From: Umezawaea sp036375055
GTDB taxonomy: Bacteria > Actinomycetota > Actinomycetes > Mycobacteriales > Pseudonocardiaceae
Reading direction: 5' to 3'
NCBI RefSeq assembly: GCF_036375055.1
Contig: NZ_DASUSQ010000063.1
Span: forward strand, 34,616 to 98,615
DNA: 64,000 nt
The notes under the pieces were generated by a model. That model saw nothing but the letters and a program-made list of their open reading frames with translations. It searched no databases and was not told the DNA's origin. Positions 51,639 through 59,539 of the stretch are shown here, one piece after another (the first letter of the stretch is position 1; each line of letters opens with the position of its first letter). Position numbers and translations under genes: made by a program.

Positions 51639-53062
51639 AGGATGGGCTCCGGGACGTAGCCCGCCGCGGTCGGGAACTTCGTGAGCACGTTCTCGACCTG
51701 GCCGACGACGGACTCGACCTGCTGGGCGGCCACACCGGTGAACGACAGCCGGTCGGCCAGCAGCGCGTCGAGCTGGGCGCGGTCCAGCGGCAGGCGCTCG
51801 TCGGCGGCGAGGCGGTCGAGGAGGTCGTTCTCGGCGCCCTGCTCCCGCATCGCGAGCGCGACGGCGACCGCGTTCTCCTTGATCACCTCGTGGGCCGTCT
51901 CCCGGCCCACACCGGCGCGGATGGCGCCCATCAGCACCTTGGTGGTGGCGAGGAACGGCAGGTAGCGGTCCAGTTCCCGGGCCACGACGGCCGGGTACGC
52001 GCCGAACTCGTCCAGCACGGTCAGCAGCGTCTCCAGCAGGCCGTCCAGCGCGAAGAACGCGTCGGGCAGGGCCACCCGGCGGACGACCGAGCACGACACG
52101 TCGCCCTCGTTCCACTGGTCACCGGCCAGCTCGCCGACCATGGACAGGTAGCCGCGGAGGATCACGGCGAAGCCGTTCACGCGCTCGCACGAGCGGGTGT
52201 TCATCTTGTGCGGCATCGCGCTGGAGCCGACCTGGCCGGGCCTGAAGCCCTCGGTGACCAGCTCGTGCCCGGCCATCAGGCGGATGGTCTTCGCCAGCGA
52301 CGACGGGCCCGCAGCGAGCTGCACGAGGCTGGAGACGACGTCGAAGTCGAGCGAGCGCGGGTACACCTGGCCGACGCTGGTCAGTACCTTCTCGAAGCCG
52401 AGGTGGCCCGCGACCGTGCGCTCCAGCTCCACGAGCTTCGCCGGGTCGCCGCCGAGCAGGTCGAGCATGTCCTGGGCGGTGCCGACCGGCCCCTTGATCC
52501 CGCGCAGCGGGTAGCGGGCGATCAGCTCGTCGAGCCTGGTGAACGCCACCAGCACCTCGTCGGCGGTGGTCGCGAAGCGCTTGCCGAGCGTCGTGGCCTG
52601 GGCGGCCACGTTGTGCGACCGGCCCGCGATGACCAGGTCGGTGTACTCGGTGGCCAGCCGCGCCAGGCGCGCGAGCACGGCGGCGGTGCGGCCGCGGACG
52701 TGCTCCAGCGACCGCAGGACCTGGAGCTGCTCGACGTTCTCGGTCAGGTCGCGGGAGGTCATGCCCTTGTGGACGTGCTCGTGGCCCGCGAGGGCGTTGA
52801 ACTCCTCGATGCGCGCCTTCACGTCGTGGCGGGTGATCCGCTCGCGGGCGGCGATCGAGGCCAGGTCGACCTGGTCGACGACCCTTTCGTAGTCGGCGAC
52901 GGCCCCCTCCGGGACCTCGATGCCGAGTGACGCCTGTGCCCGCAGCACGGCGAGCCAGAGCCTGCGCTCCAGCACGATCTTGTGCTCGGCGGACCACAGG
53001 GTCACCAGCTCGGTGGAGGCGTAGCGGCCTGCGAGGACGTTCGAGATCCGGGGCTTGCTCAC
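51635..53062 (-). CDS. purB: Adenylosuccinate lyase
   Basis: The 475-residue fumarase-superfamily enzyme cleaves SAICAR and adenylosuccinate in purine synthesis. Its signature SSAMPHKMNTRSCERVNG is near residue 275, and HEHVHKGMTSRDLTENV near 95 supplies catalytic residues. AGRSHNVAAQATTLGKRF is near residue 160. Length matches the actinobacterial type. It is the upstream partner of the MOSC gene. Confidence 0.96.
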   Translation of the reverse strand: MSKPRISNVLAGRYASTELVTLWSAEHKIVLERRLWLAVLRAQASLGIEVPEGAVADYERVVDQVDLASIAARERITRHDVKARIEEFNALAGHEHVHKGMTSRDLTENVEQLQVLRSLEHVRGRTAAVLARLARLATEYTDLVIAGRSHNVAAQATTLGKRFATTADEVLVAFTRLDELIARYPLRGIKGPVGTAQDMLDLLGGDPAKLVELERTVAGHLGFEKVLTSVGQVYPRSLDFDVVSSLVQLAAGPSSLAKTIRLMAGHELVTEGFRPGQVGSSAMPHKMNTRSCERVNGFAVILRGYLSMVGELAGDQWNEGDVSCSVVRRVALPDAFFALDGLLETLLTVLDEFGAYPAVVARELDRYLPFLATTKVLMGAIRAGVGRETAHEVIKENAVAVALAMREQGAENDLLDRLAADERLPLDRAQLDALLADRLSFTGVAAQQVESVVGQVENVLTKFPTAAGYVPEPIL

Positions 53063-53075
53063 GGGACGAGCCTAG

Positions 53076-53912
53076 TCAACGCGGGAGGGCGATCATCTCG
53101 TTGGTGGCCAGGTCGACCAACTGGTCGAAGGTGAGCGGGATCCCGGTGTTGGCGTAGACGGTCGAGTTCACGAAGTTCGCCCTGGACTCCATCCCCACCA
53201 CCGAACCGTCCTTGCGGTAGTGGTAGATGGACCGGTAGCCCGAGTAGAAGCCGTTGCTCGTGGTCTTGTCGGCGGCGAACTCCACCGCGACCACCATCGA
53301 GCCGTCGGACCTCCTGGTCGCGTTGCACGTGGTGTTGGCGTCCTGGCGGATCGCGCAGAACTCGTCCGGCGGCGGCCCCCACGCGCTCACGCCCGCGATG
53401 GTGGTGCCCAGCTGCGCGGGGCCGCCGGGACCGACGTAGGAGACCGACCCGTACAGCACGTCGGCCGCCGAGTTGTCCCGCTCGTAGCCCGTCCCCTGGT
53501 AGGTCGGGCTCCACACGCCGATGCTGCTGGGATCAGCGCCCTGGCGCTGGAGGGCGGGGCTGATGACGTTGACCCACATGTTCTCCAGGTACGGCTGGTC
53601 CTGCTCGTACGTGTGGTTCCTGCGGGGCTCGTCGTTGGGCGGCCACGGGAAGTTCGCCGTCGAGGGGCCGGGGGTGGCGGTCGTGGACACGCTGGTGGCC
53701 GACTCCACCCTGGTGCGCCCCGAGGTCAGGACGGCGGGCAGCGTGGCGACCGCGGCGATGATCAGCGCGGTGGCGACGCCGACGCTCATCAGCGCACGCC
53801 TGCGCTTCGTGAGCTGCTCGGCGCGGGCCATGAACGAGTCGGGGTCGAAGTCCAGCGGGGGTTCGTCCCACACGGCTTGCTGCATGGAATCCCGCAAGTC
53901 CTGTTCACTCAC
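53076..53912 (-). CDS. Membrane protein linked to ECF sigma factor (possible anti-sigma), cassette 1
   Basis: The 278-residue protein has a cytoplasmic N-terminus (about 1-45, SMQQAVWDEPPLDFDPDS), one transmembrane segment near residue 50-68 (LMSVGVATALIIAAVATL) and a large extracellular domain with two cysteines. It starts with GTG overlapping the sigma-factor stop (GTGA), the arrangement of a cognate anti-sigma factor, though no zinc-binding HXXXCXXC is visible. It resembles the protein coded at 55513-56223 in layout. Confidence 0.6.
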   Translation of the reverse strand: MSEQDLRDSMQQAVWDEPPLDFDPDSFMARAEQLTKRRRALMSVGVATALIIAAVATLPAVLTSGRTRVESATSVSTTATPGPSTANFPWPPNDEPRRNHTYEQDQPYLENMWVNVISPALQRQGADPSSIGVWSPTYQGTGYERDNSAADVLYGSVSYVGPGGPAQLGTTIAGVSAWGPPPDEFCAIRQDANTTCNATRRSDGSMVVAVEFAADKTTSNGFYSGYRSIYHYRKDGSVVGMESRANFVNSTVYANTGIPLTFDQLVDLATNEMIALPR

Positions 53913-54454
53913 GACGCCACCTCCGTCTCCATGGCCGAGCCGTTGTTCTCCAAAGCGTCGACGGCCGCCCGCAACGCCACGAGCCCTCTCGCCGTCTGGC
54001 TCTTCACCGTTCCCTCGGTGCACCCCATCACCGCCGCGACGTCCGTGACGGACAGATCCTCGAAATAGCGCAGGACGAGCACCGCCCGTTGCCGCGGCGG
54101 GACTTTGATCAAGGCTTTCTGGATCAGGTCCCGTGCCCACAGCCGACCGCTGACCAGGTCCGGGTCCGCGTTCGAATCGGCCGTCTCCGGCAGTTCGCCG
54201 TCACGCTGCTCCGCACGCCGCCACGGTCTCCGCTTCTCGTCCAGCCAGGTGCGCAGGAGGATCTTGCGGGCGTAGGCGCCCGCGTGGTCCTGCTGCTGGA
54301 CGCGGTGCCACGCCTGGTAGAGCTTCATCAGGCTCTGCTGCATCAGGTCTTCCGCGGTGTGCCAGTCGCCGCAGAACAGGTACGCGGTGCGGCGCAGGGA
54401 CGCGGCATGGGTCACCGCGAATTCACGAAAGCCCGGTTCTTCGGCCTTGCGCAT
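53909..54454 (-). CDS. SigE-family ECF sigma factor, cassette 1
   Basis: The 181-residue sigma factor has region 2 (EFAVTHAASLRRTAYLFCGD, AEDLMQQSLMKLYQAWHRV) and region 4 (VPPRQRAVLVLRYFEDLSVT, MGCTEGTVKSQTARGLVAL). ATG 54452-54454 was chosen over the upstream GTG because a GAAGGGG lies seven bases before it. It pairs with the downstream membrane protein. It is paralogous to the sigma factor at 56247-56765, and both share a promoter-like element. Confidence 0.9.
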   Translation of the reverse strand: MRKAEEPGFREFAVTHAASLRRTAYLFCGDWHTAEDLMQQSLMKLYQAWHRVQQQDHAGAYARKILLRTWLDEKRRPWRRAEQRDGELPETADSNADPDLVSGRLWARDLIQKALIKVPPRQRAVLVLRYFEDLSVTDVAAVMGCTEGTVKSQTARGLVALRAAVDALENNGSAMETEVAS

Positions 54455-54481
54455 GCATACCCCTTCCGCGCACTCACCCCC

Positions 54482-54514
54482 TACCACGCGCGGTGCGCGA
54501 GCGGGGTTGCACGA
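54482..54514 (-). promoter_or_regulatory. Candidate autoregulatory ECF promoter, cassette 1
   Basis: On the minus strand, TCGTGCAACC (complement of 54505-54514) is followed after a 16-base spacer by CGT (54486-54488). The same TCGTGCAACC plus a 17-base spacer and CGT precedes the second sigma gene. The start codon is about 30 bases downstream. Its use is inferred from this matching. Confidence 0.55.
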
Positions 54515-54518
54515 AAGC

Positions 54519-55100
54519 TCAGGCGGTTCTCGCGAGCGCCGCGGCGAGCTTGCGGCGCGCGGCGGCCCTCGGGTCCGGGCTGACCTCCACCAGCGCGTTC
54601 ACCACGGTGCCGTCGACGATCGCGATCAGGTCCTCGACGTGCTCGGGGGTGATCTTCTTGCCCGCCTTGGTGAAGATCGCCAGCAGCAGGGAGCGCAGCT
54701 CGACGGTCAGCTCGCGCATCAGGGGGCGCAGGAACGGGCGGCGGCCGGTGGCGACCAGCCGCTCGTAGCGCAGCACGACGGCCTCGACGTCCTCGGCGGG
54801 CCCGAGCAGCAGGTCGAGCACCAGTTCGGTGAAGGCGTCGCCGCCGCACTCCTCCGGGTCGAGCTCGGCGAGCCTGGCCTTGCCGTACGCCAGCTCGGCG
54901 CGGCCGTGCCGGTCGAGGGCGACGGTGATCAGCTCGTCCAGCGAGTCGAAGTAGTACGTGGTCGAGGCGAGCGGCAGGCCCGCGCGCTCCGCGACCGCGC
55001 GGTGCCGGACCGCGTCGAACCCGCCGTCGACCAGAAGGCCGATCGCGGCCTCGACGAGCGCCTGGCGGCGGCGCTCGCCCTTGGGGGTTGCAGCGGTCAT
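54519..55100 (-). CDS. TetR-family repressor, likely of the SMR transporter
   Basis: The roughly 193-residue regulator has the TetR HTH (RRQALVEAAIGLLVDGGFDA then HRAVAERAGLPLASTTYYF) and a helical effector domain. ATG 55100 is preferred because its N-terminus is as short as in relatives; a GTG at 55130 in the same frame would overlap the transporter gene by 11 bases. It lies directly downstream of the SMR gene and probably binds the two dyads ahead of that gene. Confidence 0.85.
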   Translation of the reverse strand: MTAATPKGERRRQALVEAAIGLLVDGGFDAVRHRAVAERAGLPLASTTYYFDSLDELITVALDRHGRAELAYGKARLAELDPEECGGDAFTELVLDLLLGPAEDVEAVVLRYERLVATGRRPFLRPLMRELTVELRSLLLAIFTKAGKKITPEHVEDLIAIVDGTVVNALVEVSPDPRAAARRKLAAALARTA

Positions 55101-55119
55101 GGGGGCTGATTGTCCCACG

Positions 55120-55443
55120 TCAGTGTCCACCGCCCGCGAGGTTGAGGCCGATCACACCACCGACGATGAGGGTGAGCGACACCAGCTTGAGCGTGGACAC
55201 GCCGTCACCGAGCCAGACCATGCCGATCACGGCCGTGAGGGCCGCGCCGATGCCGGTCCACACCGCGTAGGCGGTGCCGACCGGGAGCTGCTTCAACGCC
55301 CAGGCGAGACCGCCGACGCTGATGACGAACGTCACGGCGAAGACCAGCGAGGGCACCAGCCTGGTGAAGCCCTCGGACTGCTTGAGCGAGATGGCCCACC
55401 CGGCCTCGAACAGGCCTGCGACCACCAGGACGAACCACGCCAC
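55120..55443 (-). CDS. sugE: Small multidrug resistance transporter (SugE/EmrE family)
   Basis: The 107-residue protein has four transmembrane segments. It carries the conserved Glu in LVVAGLFEAGWAISLKQSEG (about residue 13) that couples proton and drug, and a YAVWTGIGAALTAVIGM segment near 60. The wide WAISLK turn is typical of SugE-type guanidinium exporters, a subtype I favour but cannot prove. Two operator-like dyads lie 20 bases upstream, and the TetR gene follows. Confidence 0.85.
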   Translation of the reverse strand: MAWFVLVVAGLFEAGWAISLKQSEGFTRLVPSLVFAVTFVISVGGLAWALKQLPVGTAYAVWTGIGAALTAVIGMVWLGDGVSTLKLVSLTLIVGGVIGLNLAGGGH

Positions 55444-55462
55444 GACGACACCTCCAGAAATG

Positions 55463-55500
55463 TGGCACTATCGTACCAAATTTCTGGGACACTCGTGCCA
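55463..55500. promoter_or_regulatory. Double TetR-type operator upstream of SMR transporter
   Basis: Two 16-bp dyads of the form TGGNAC-N4-GTNCCA lie at 55463-55478 (TGGCACTATCGTACCA) and 55485-55500 (TGGGACACTCGTGCCA), six bases apart. Centre-to-centre distance is 22 bp, two helical turns. They sit 20 bases before the SMR start codon on the minus strand. The adjacent TetR protein is the likely binder. Confidence 0.75.
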
Positions 55501-55512
55501 GATTGCCCTGGG

Positions 55513-56223
55513 TCAGAACCTCCCGCGCAGGTTCGCCGCGATCCCGTCGACCCGGTCCGCGAACTTCGGCGACTCGCTGACCACGTACAACGTGGCGTCG
55601 CTCAGCGTCGGCTCCGAGGTCAGCGCCGCGCCGGGAGGGGCGACCAGCGCCGCGCCGCCGGGCACCACGACGGCGAGGACCCGCCCGCCGTCCACGTCGA
55701 ACGCCGCCGACCTGGACCCGGACGGGCACGCCAGGCCCGCGGGGGACGCCTGGTCCGGAGCGACCGAGAGCTCGCCAGCGAGGGCGTTGGCGAGCTCCCG
55801 GTCGACCGTGCCGCACCCGCTGGGGGTGCCGTCAGCCGGAGGGCTGACGTTCCCCGAAGGCTCTGCTCCCTGCGTGGAAGAGCTTTCGGGGACGTTCTGG
55901 GTGAGCGGTCCGTCGCGCTGCACGGAGGCCTGCGCCGAACCGAGGTCGTAGGGAGCCGCGGGCTTCTCGGCGGCCTCGCCCGACCCCGCGTCGGCGACCG
56001 CACCGGTGACGCTGTTCGACGACCGGTCGACGAACAGCCCGGCACCGAGGGCGGCGCCGCCGAACACCAGCACCGCGGCCAGGGTGGAGCCGAGCGCGAC
56101 GGCCGACCGCCGCCGCACGGCCGCCCGGTGGGACGCCGCCCGCACGTCACCCGCGTCGAAGGACGCCGGTGGCGCGTTCCGCACCGCGTCGTTGAAGAGC
56201 TCGGCGAGCTTGTTCTCGTCCAC
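55513..56223 (-). CDS. Membrane protein linked to ECF sigma factor (possible anti-sigma), cassette 2
   Basis: The 236-residue protein has a short cytoplasmic N-terminus (ELFNDAVRNAPPASFDAGDV), one transmembrane helix near residues 43-65 and an extracellular domain with two cysteines (GCGTV, LACPSG). It lies 23 bases after the second sigma gene, with GGAGGT seven bases before its GTG. As in cassette 1, an anti-sigma role is inferred from position and topology. No zinc motif is seen. Confidence 0.6.
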   Translation of the reverse strand: MDENKLAELFNDAVRNAPPASFDAGDVRAASHRAAVRRRSAVALGSTLAAVLVFGGAALGAGLFVDRSSNSVTGAVADAGSGEAAEKPAAPYDLGSAQASVQRDGPLTQNVPESSSTQGAEPSGNVSPPADGTPSGCGTVDRELANALAGELSVAPDQASPAGLACPSGSRSAAFDVDGGRVLAVVVPGGAALVAPPGAALTSEPTLSDATLYVVSESPKFADRVDGIAANLRGRF

Positions 56224-56246
56224 CTAGAGCCACCTCCTCGGCGCGG

Positions 56247-56765
56247 TCATGAAGCCGGTCGCAAGTCGTCGATCGCGTCGCCGAGGGCTTCGCGCAGTGC
56301 CGCCAGCCCGCGTGCGGTCTGGCTCTTCACGGTGCCCTCCGAGCATCCCAGCGCCTCGGCGGCAGCCGCCACGTCCAATCCCTCCAGGAACCTCAGCACG
56401 AGCACCGCCCGCTGCCGGGGAGGGACCCGCCGCAAGCCCTGGACCAGCGCTTCCCGCGTCGCCACGGACTCGCCGACCTCGCCGTCGCCCGCGGGCACCT
56501 CGGGGAGCCGGTCCACGAAGCGCTCCCTCCGCCACGGCCGCCGGGACTCGTCGATCACCGCGCGCACCACGGACCGGCGGACGTAGGCGTCCAGGGCCTG
56601 CTTGTCCCGGATCTTGCGCCACCTGCGGTGCAGCGCGACGAACGCCGTCTGCGCGAAGTCGTCCGCCCGGTGCCAGTCACCACAGAGCAGGAACGCCGTT
56701 CGGCGCACGGCCTCCCGGCGAGCTGCGAAGTACTCCGCGAACTCCTGCTCGTCGTGCTGGTCCAC
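56247..56765 (-). CDS. SigE-family ECF sigma factor, cassette 2
   Basis: The 172-residue factor has region 2 (VRRTAFLLCGDWHRADDFAQ, TAFVALHRRW) and region 4 (VPPRQRAVLVLRFLEGLDVA, LGCSEGTVKSQTARGLAAL), closely matching the first sigma factor. The GTG at 56763-56765 was chosen because a GGAGAG lies eight bases upstream; the codon 55 residues earlier in the open frame lacks that support. It likely shares the promoter element noted upstream. Confidence 0.9.
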   Translation of the reverse strand: MDQHDEQEFAEYFAARREAVRRTAFLLCGDWHRADDFAQTAFVALHRRWRKIRDKQALDAYVRRSVVRAVIDESRRPWRRERFVDRLPEVPAGDGEVGESVATREALVQGLRRVPPRQRAVLVLRFLEGLDVAAAAEALGCSEGTVKSQTARGLAALREALGDAIDDLRPAS

Positions 56766-56802
56766 GCGGACTCTCTCCGCTCGTCGTGCTTGCGAGTAAG
56801 GG

Positions 56803-56832
56803 ACGGAACTGACGGGGCCAACGGTTGCACGA
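56803..56832 (-). promoter_or_regulatory. Candidate autoregulatory ECF promoter, cassette 2
   Basis: On the minus strand TCGTGCAACC (complement of 56823-56832) is followed by a 17-base spacer and CGT (56803-56805). The ten bases are identical to the element before the first sigma gene. The start codon is about 40 bases downstream. It is inferred to be the sigma factor's own promoter. Confidence 0.55.
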
Positions 56833-56917
56833 CCCCCTCGGGAGACGTGCGTCACCCCTACCGTCCTACTGCCGATCGCGTTCGGTGTGCGGCCGCCCGG
56901 TGTGATGTGATCCATTC

Positions 56918-57937
56918 GTGACCCAGATCGCACCGATCGACCTCCGCTCCGACACCGTGACCCAACCGGACGAGGCCATGCGGCTCGCCATGTCGGTGGC
57001 CGAGGTGGCCGACGACGTGATCGACCACGACCCGACCATGCGGGCGCTGGAGGAACGCGTCGCCGACCTGCTGGGGGTGGACGCGGCGCTGTGGGTGCCC
57101 TCCGGGTCGATGGGCAACCTGATCGCGCTGATGATCCACCTGAACCGGGGCGACCGGTTCCTCGCGCCGGTGGGCGCCCACGTGCTGGACGCCGAACTGG
57201 GCACCGCGGCCTGGCTGGCCGGCGGGATGCCGGAGGCGCTGGCGTGGGACGCGGCGCCGGGCCGGGCCTCGGCCGACGCGGTCCGGGCCGCCGCGGGCGT
57301 GGAGGGTCCGTACTACAACCTCCGCACGACGGTGCTGTGCCTGGAGAACACGCACAACTACGCGGGCGGCACGGTCACCCAGCCCGACGAGCACGCGCTG
57401 CTCGTGTCCGTGGCCAGGGAGACGGGGCTGCGCGTGCACCTCGACGGCGCCCGGCTGTGGAACGCCGCCGTGGCGCTCGGCGTCCCGCCCGCCGCGCTGA
57501 CGGTGGGCGTGGACAGCGTCCAGGTGTGCCTGAGCAAGGGTCTGGGCGCGCCGGTCGGCTCCGTGGTCGCGGGCTCGCCGACGTTCGTCGCGGAAGCCAG
57601 GCGGATCCGCAAGATGCTCGGCGGCGGCGTGCGGCAGGGCGGCGTCCTCGCGGCGGCGGGCCTGGTCGGCCTCGACCGCATCGACGACCTCGCGCAGGAC
57701 CACGCCAACGCGAGGGTGCTCGCCGAGGGCCTGGTCGAGCTGGGGTGGACCGTGCCGATGCCGGAGACGAACATCGTGCTGGCGGAGGTGCCGGACCTGG
57801 AGGTGACCATCGTCGGGCTCCGGCACCTCGGCGTCTACGCGGGTCCGATGGCGGGGAAGCTGCGGTTCGTGACCCACCGCGACGTCACCGAGGCTGATAT
57901 CAAGGAAACGTTGCGCCGGATCTCGTCCGCGAGTTGA
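56918..57937 (+). CDS. Threonine aldolase family protein
   Basis: The 339-residue fold-type I PLP enzyme fits the L-threonine/beta-hydroxy amino acid aldolase family. Markers are DLRSDTVTQPDEAMRLAM at the start, VPSGSMGNLIALMIHLN near residue 70, VHLDGARLWNAAVALGVP near 175 and the Schiff-base lysine in VCLSKGLGAPVGSVVAG near 210. It would split threonine or similar amino acids to glycine and aldehyde. GTG 56918 starts the frame. Stereochemistry cannot be told. Confidence 0.9.
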   Translation: MTQIAPIDLRSDTVTQPDEAMRLAMSVAEVADDVIDHDPTMRALEERVADLLGVDAALWVPSGSMGNLIALMIHLNRGDRFLAPVGAHVLDAELGTAAWLAGGMPEALAWDAAPGRASADAVRAAAGVEGPYYNLRTTVLCLENTHNYAGGTVTQPDEHALLVSVARETGLRVHLDGARLWNAAVALGVPPAALTVGVDSVQVCLSKGLGAPVGSVVAGSPTFVAEARRIRKMLGGGVRQGGVLAAAGLVGLDRIDDLAQDHANARVLAEGLVELGWTVPMPETNIVLAEVPDLEVTIVGLRHLGVYAGPMAGKLRFVTHRDVTEADIKETLRRISSAS

Positions 57938-57951
57938 GGGAGCGTTCGTCC

Positions 57952-58539
57952 ATGTGGATCGTGTTCGACTACGGCGAGGTCATCAGCACCCGGACGGCGG
58001 CGCTGCCGACGTTGGCGTCGATGCTCGGGGTCCCGGTGGACCGGTTCGACGACGCGTACTGGGCCGCCCGCGACGCCTACGACCGCGGGCAGTCCGACCT
58101 GGACTACTGGCGGGCCGTCGGCGACGTGCTGGAGACCCCCGTGTCGCCGTCGCTGGCGGCCTCGCTGACCGAAGTGGACACGGAGGGGTGGCTCCAGCCC
58201 GACCCGGAGTCCCTGGCGCTGCTGGAGGAGCTGGCCGACCTGCCGCTCGCGCTGCTGTCCAACGCGCCGTCGTCGTTCGGCCGGGCCGTCGAGGAGCAGG
58301 CCTGGGCGAAGAACTTCCGGCACCTGGTGTTCTCCGGTGACCTGGGCGTGGCCAAGCCGGACCCGGCGATCTGGGCCGCGCTGGCCGAGCAGCTCGACAC
58401 GACGCCCGACGACTGCGTGTTCTTCGACGACCGGCAGAGCAACATCGACGGCGCGGTGGAGGCGGGCATGGGCGGCGTGCTGTGGCTGGGCGCCGTGCCC
58501 GCGCGCGAGCAGCTGGTGCGCCTAGGCGTGCTCGGTTGA
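57952..58539 (+). CDS. HAD-superfamily hydrolase (YihX-like)
   Basis: The 195-residue protein has the HAD motif I as FDYGEVIS, where the second Asp of the usual DxD is absent, as in YihX-type or epoxide-hydrolase-N-type HADs. It also has motif II LLSNAP (about residue 98), motif III Lys in LGVAKPDPAIW and motif IV FFDDRQSNIDGA. ATG 57952 was chosen because GGGAG precedes it by nine bases. A TTG at 57934 overlapping the aldolase stop is the alternative. The substrate is unknown. Confidence 0.82.
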   Translation: MWIVFDYGEVISTRTAALPTLASMLGVPVDRFDDAYWAARDAYDRGQSDLDYWRAVGDVLETPVSPSLAASLTEVDTEGWLQPDPESLALLEELADLPLALLSNAPSSFGRAVEEQAWAKNFRHLVFSGDLGVAKPDPAIWAALAEQLDTTPDDCVFFDDRQSNIDGAVEAGMGGVLWLGAVPAREQLVRLGVLG

Positions 58540-59271
58540 CCCGGCGTTCAGCTCCGCCCGCATCTCGGCCAGTTCCGCGCGCAGCGAGCGGACCTCGGTG
58601 AGCAGCGCCTCGTCCGCCCTCTCCAGCTGCTGCTCGACCCCGCTGAGCTTCTCCACCAGCCACGACGCGATCGTGCCGGTGATGACGCCCAGCAGGGCGA
58701 TGCCGCCGACCATGAGCAGGCCCGCGACCATCCGCCCCTCCCAGCTCACCGGGTAGCGGTCGCCGTAGCCGACGGTCGAGATCGTGGTCAGCGTCCACCA
58801 GAGGGCGTCGCCGAACGTCGTGATGGTGGCGTTCTCCTGGTGCCGTTCGGCGTCCAGCACGGCCAGCGACGCGCACAGGCCGACCATCAGCGTCACGCCC
58901 GCCACGTAGATGCCGACGCGCTGCCGGATCCTGCCCGCGAGGCGCTTGTTCAGCACGTTGAGCACGGTGACCAGGCGCAGCACCCGCAACTGCCGCACGA
59001 CCGGCAGCACCACGGCCAGCAGGTCGAACAGGTGCCGGACGACGAACTTCCGCTTGTCCACCGCCAGCTTCAGCCGCACGACGTAGTCGACCGCGAACAC
59101 CAGCCAGACCACCCAGAGCGCGATCTCCAGCCCCGTCCGCACGCCGGGCGTGGCGCCGTCGTCCAGCACCTGCCAGGCGTACGCGACGAGGAAGACGACC
59201 GCCAACCCCGTCAGGGGCCACTCGGCGCGCGCCTCCCACTCGGCGAGGCGTCGTTCGTCTGCTTGGAGCAT
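58522..59271 (-). CDS. Voltage-gated-type potassium channel protein
   Basis: The 249-residue membrane protein has about six transmembrane segments with the potassium selectivity filter TISTVGYGD near residue 165. A basic segment, RQLRVLRLVTVLNVLNKRLA (residues ~93-112), carries regularly spaced Arg like a voltage-sensor S4. A coiled C-terminus (LEKLSGVEQQLERADEALL) may assist tetramerisation. It overlaps the HAD gene by 18 bases on the opposite strand. Confidence 0.85.
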   Translation of the reverse strand: MLQADERRLAEWEARAEWPLTGLAVVFLVAYAWQVLDDGATPGVRTGLEIALWVVWLVFAVDYVVRLKLAVDKRKFVVRHLFDLLAVVLPVVRQLRVLRLVTVLNVLNKRLAGRIRQRVGIYVAGVTLMVGLCASLAVLDAERHQENATITTFGDALWWTLTTISTVGYGDRYPVSWEGRMVAGLLMVGGIALLGVITGTIASWLVEKLSGVEQQLERADEALLTEVRSLRAELAEMRAELNAGSTEHA

Positions 59272-59325
59272 CGCCCCATAGTGAACGCTCGACCTGCGGT
59301 TATCCAGCGTTTCAGGGCACCGGGT

Positions 59326-59481
59326 TCAGGTCTTCGACCGGCCCTTGACCGCTCCGTAGGCCGCGGTGCCGAGGAACAGCACACCTCCGACGACGGCCAA
59401 CCAGAACACACCCTTGACCACTGCGCCGAGGATCGTCAGCGCCAACCAGATCGCCAACAGCACCGCGATGATCCGGACCAT
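59326..59481 (-). CDS. Small two-helix membrane protein
   Basis: This 51-residue protein is almost entirely two hydrophobic segments, VRIIAVLLAIWLALTILGA and FWLAVVGGVLFLGTAAYGA, followed by a basic tail. ATG 59479-59481 begins a run that fits a short membrane peptide; the longer frame upstream is Arg/Ser rich and unlikely. Similar hydrophobic short proteins are common in actinobacteria. The function is not known. Confidence 0.6.
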   Translation of the reverse strand: MVRIIAVLLAIWLALTILGAVVKGVFWLAVVGGVLFLGTAAYGAVKGRSKT

Positions 59482-59539
59482 GTCGCGCCTCCCCCTGGGT
59501 CTCTTACTTCGTGAACGATCGCCGTGACCGGGAAGTTCC

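Noticed and set aside
54519..55130. TetR start at GTG 55130
   Set aside because: It is possible but would overlap the transporter gene by 11 bases; ATG 55100 gives the expected short N-terminus, so 55130 is kept only as an alternative.
56805..56826. GGAAC followed by CGGTT on the plus strand as an ECF promoter for the aldolase gene
   Set aside because: The gap is only 12 bases, too short for the usual spacing, and the same bases belong to the minus-strand TGCAACC element.
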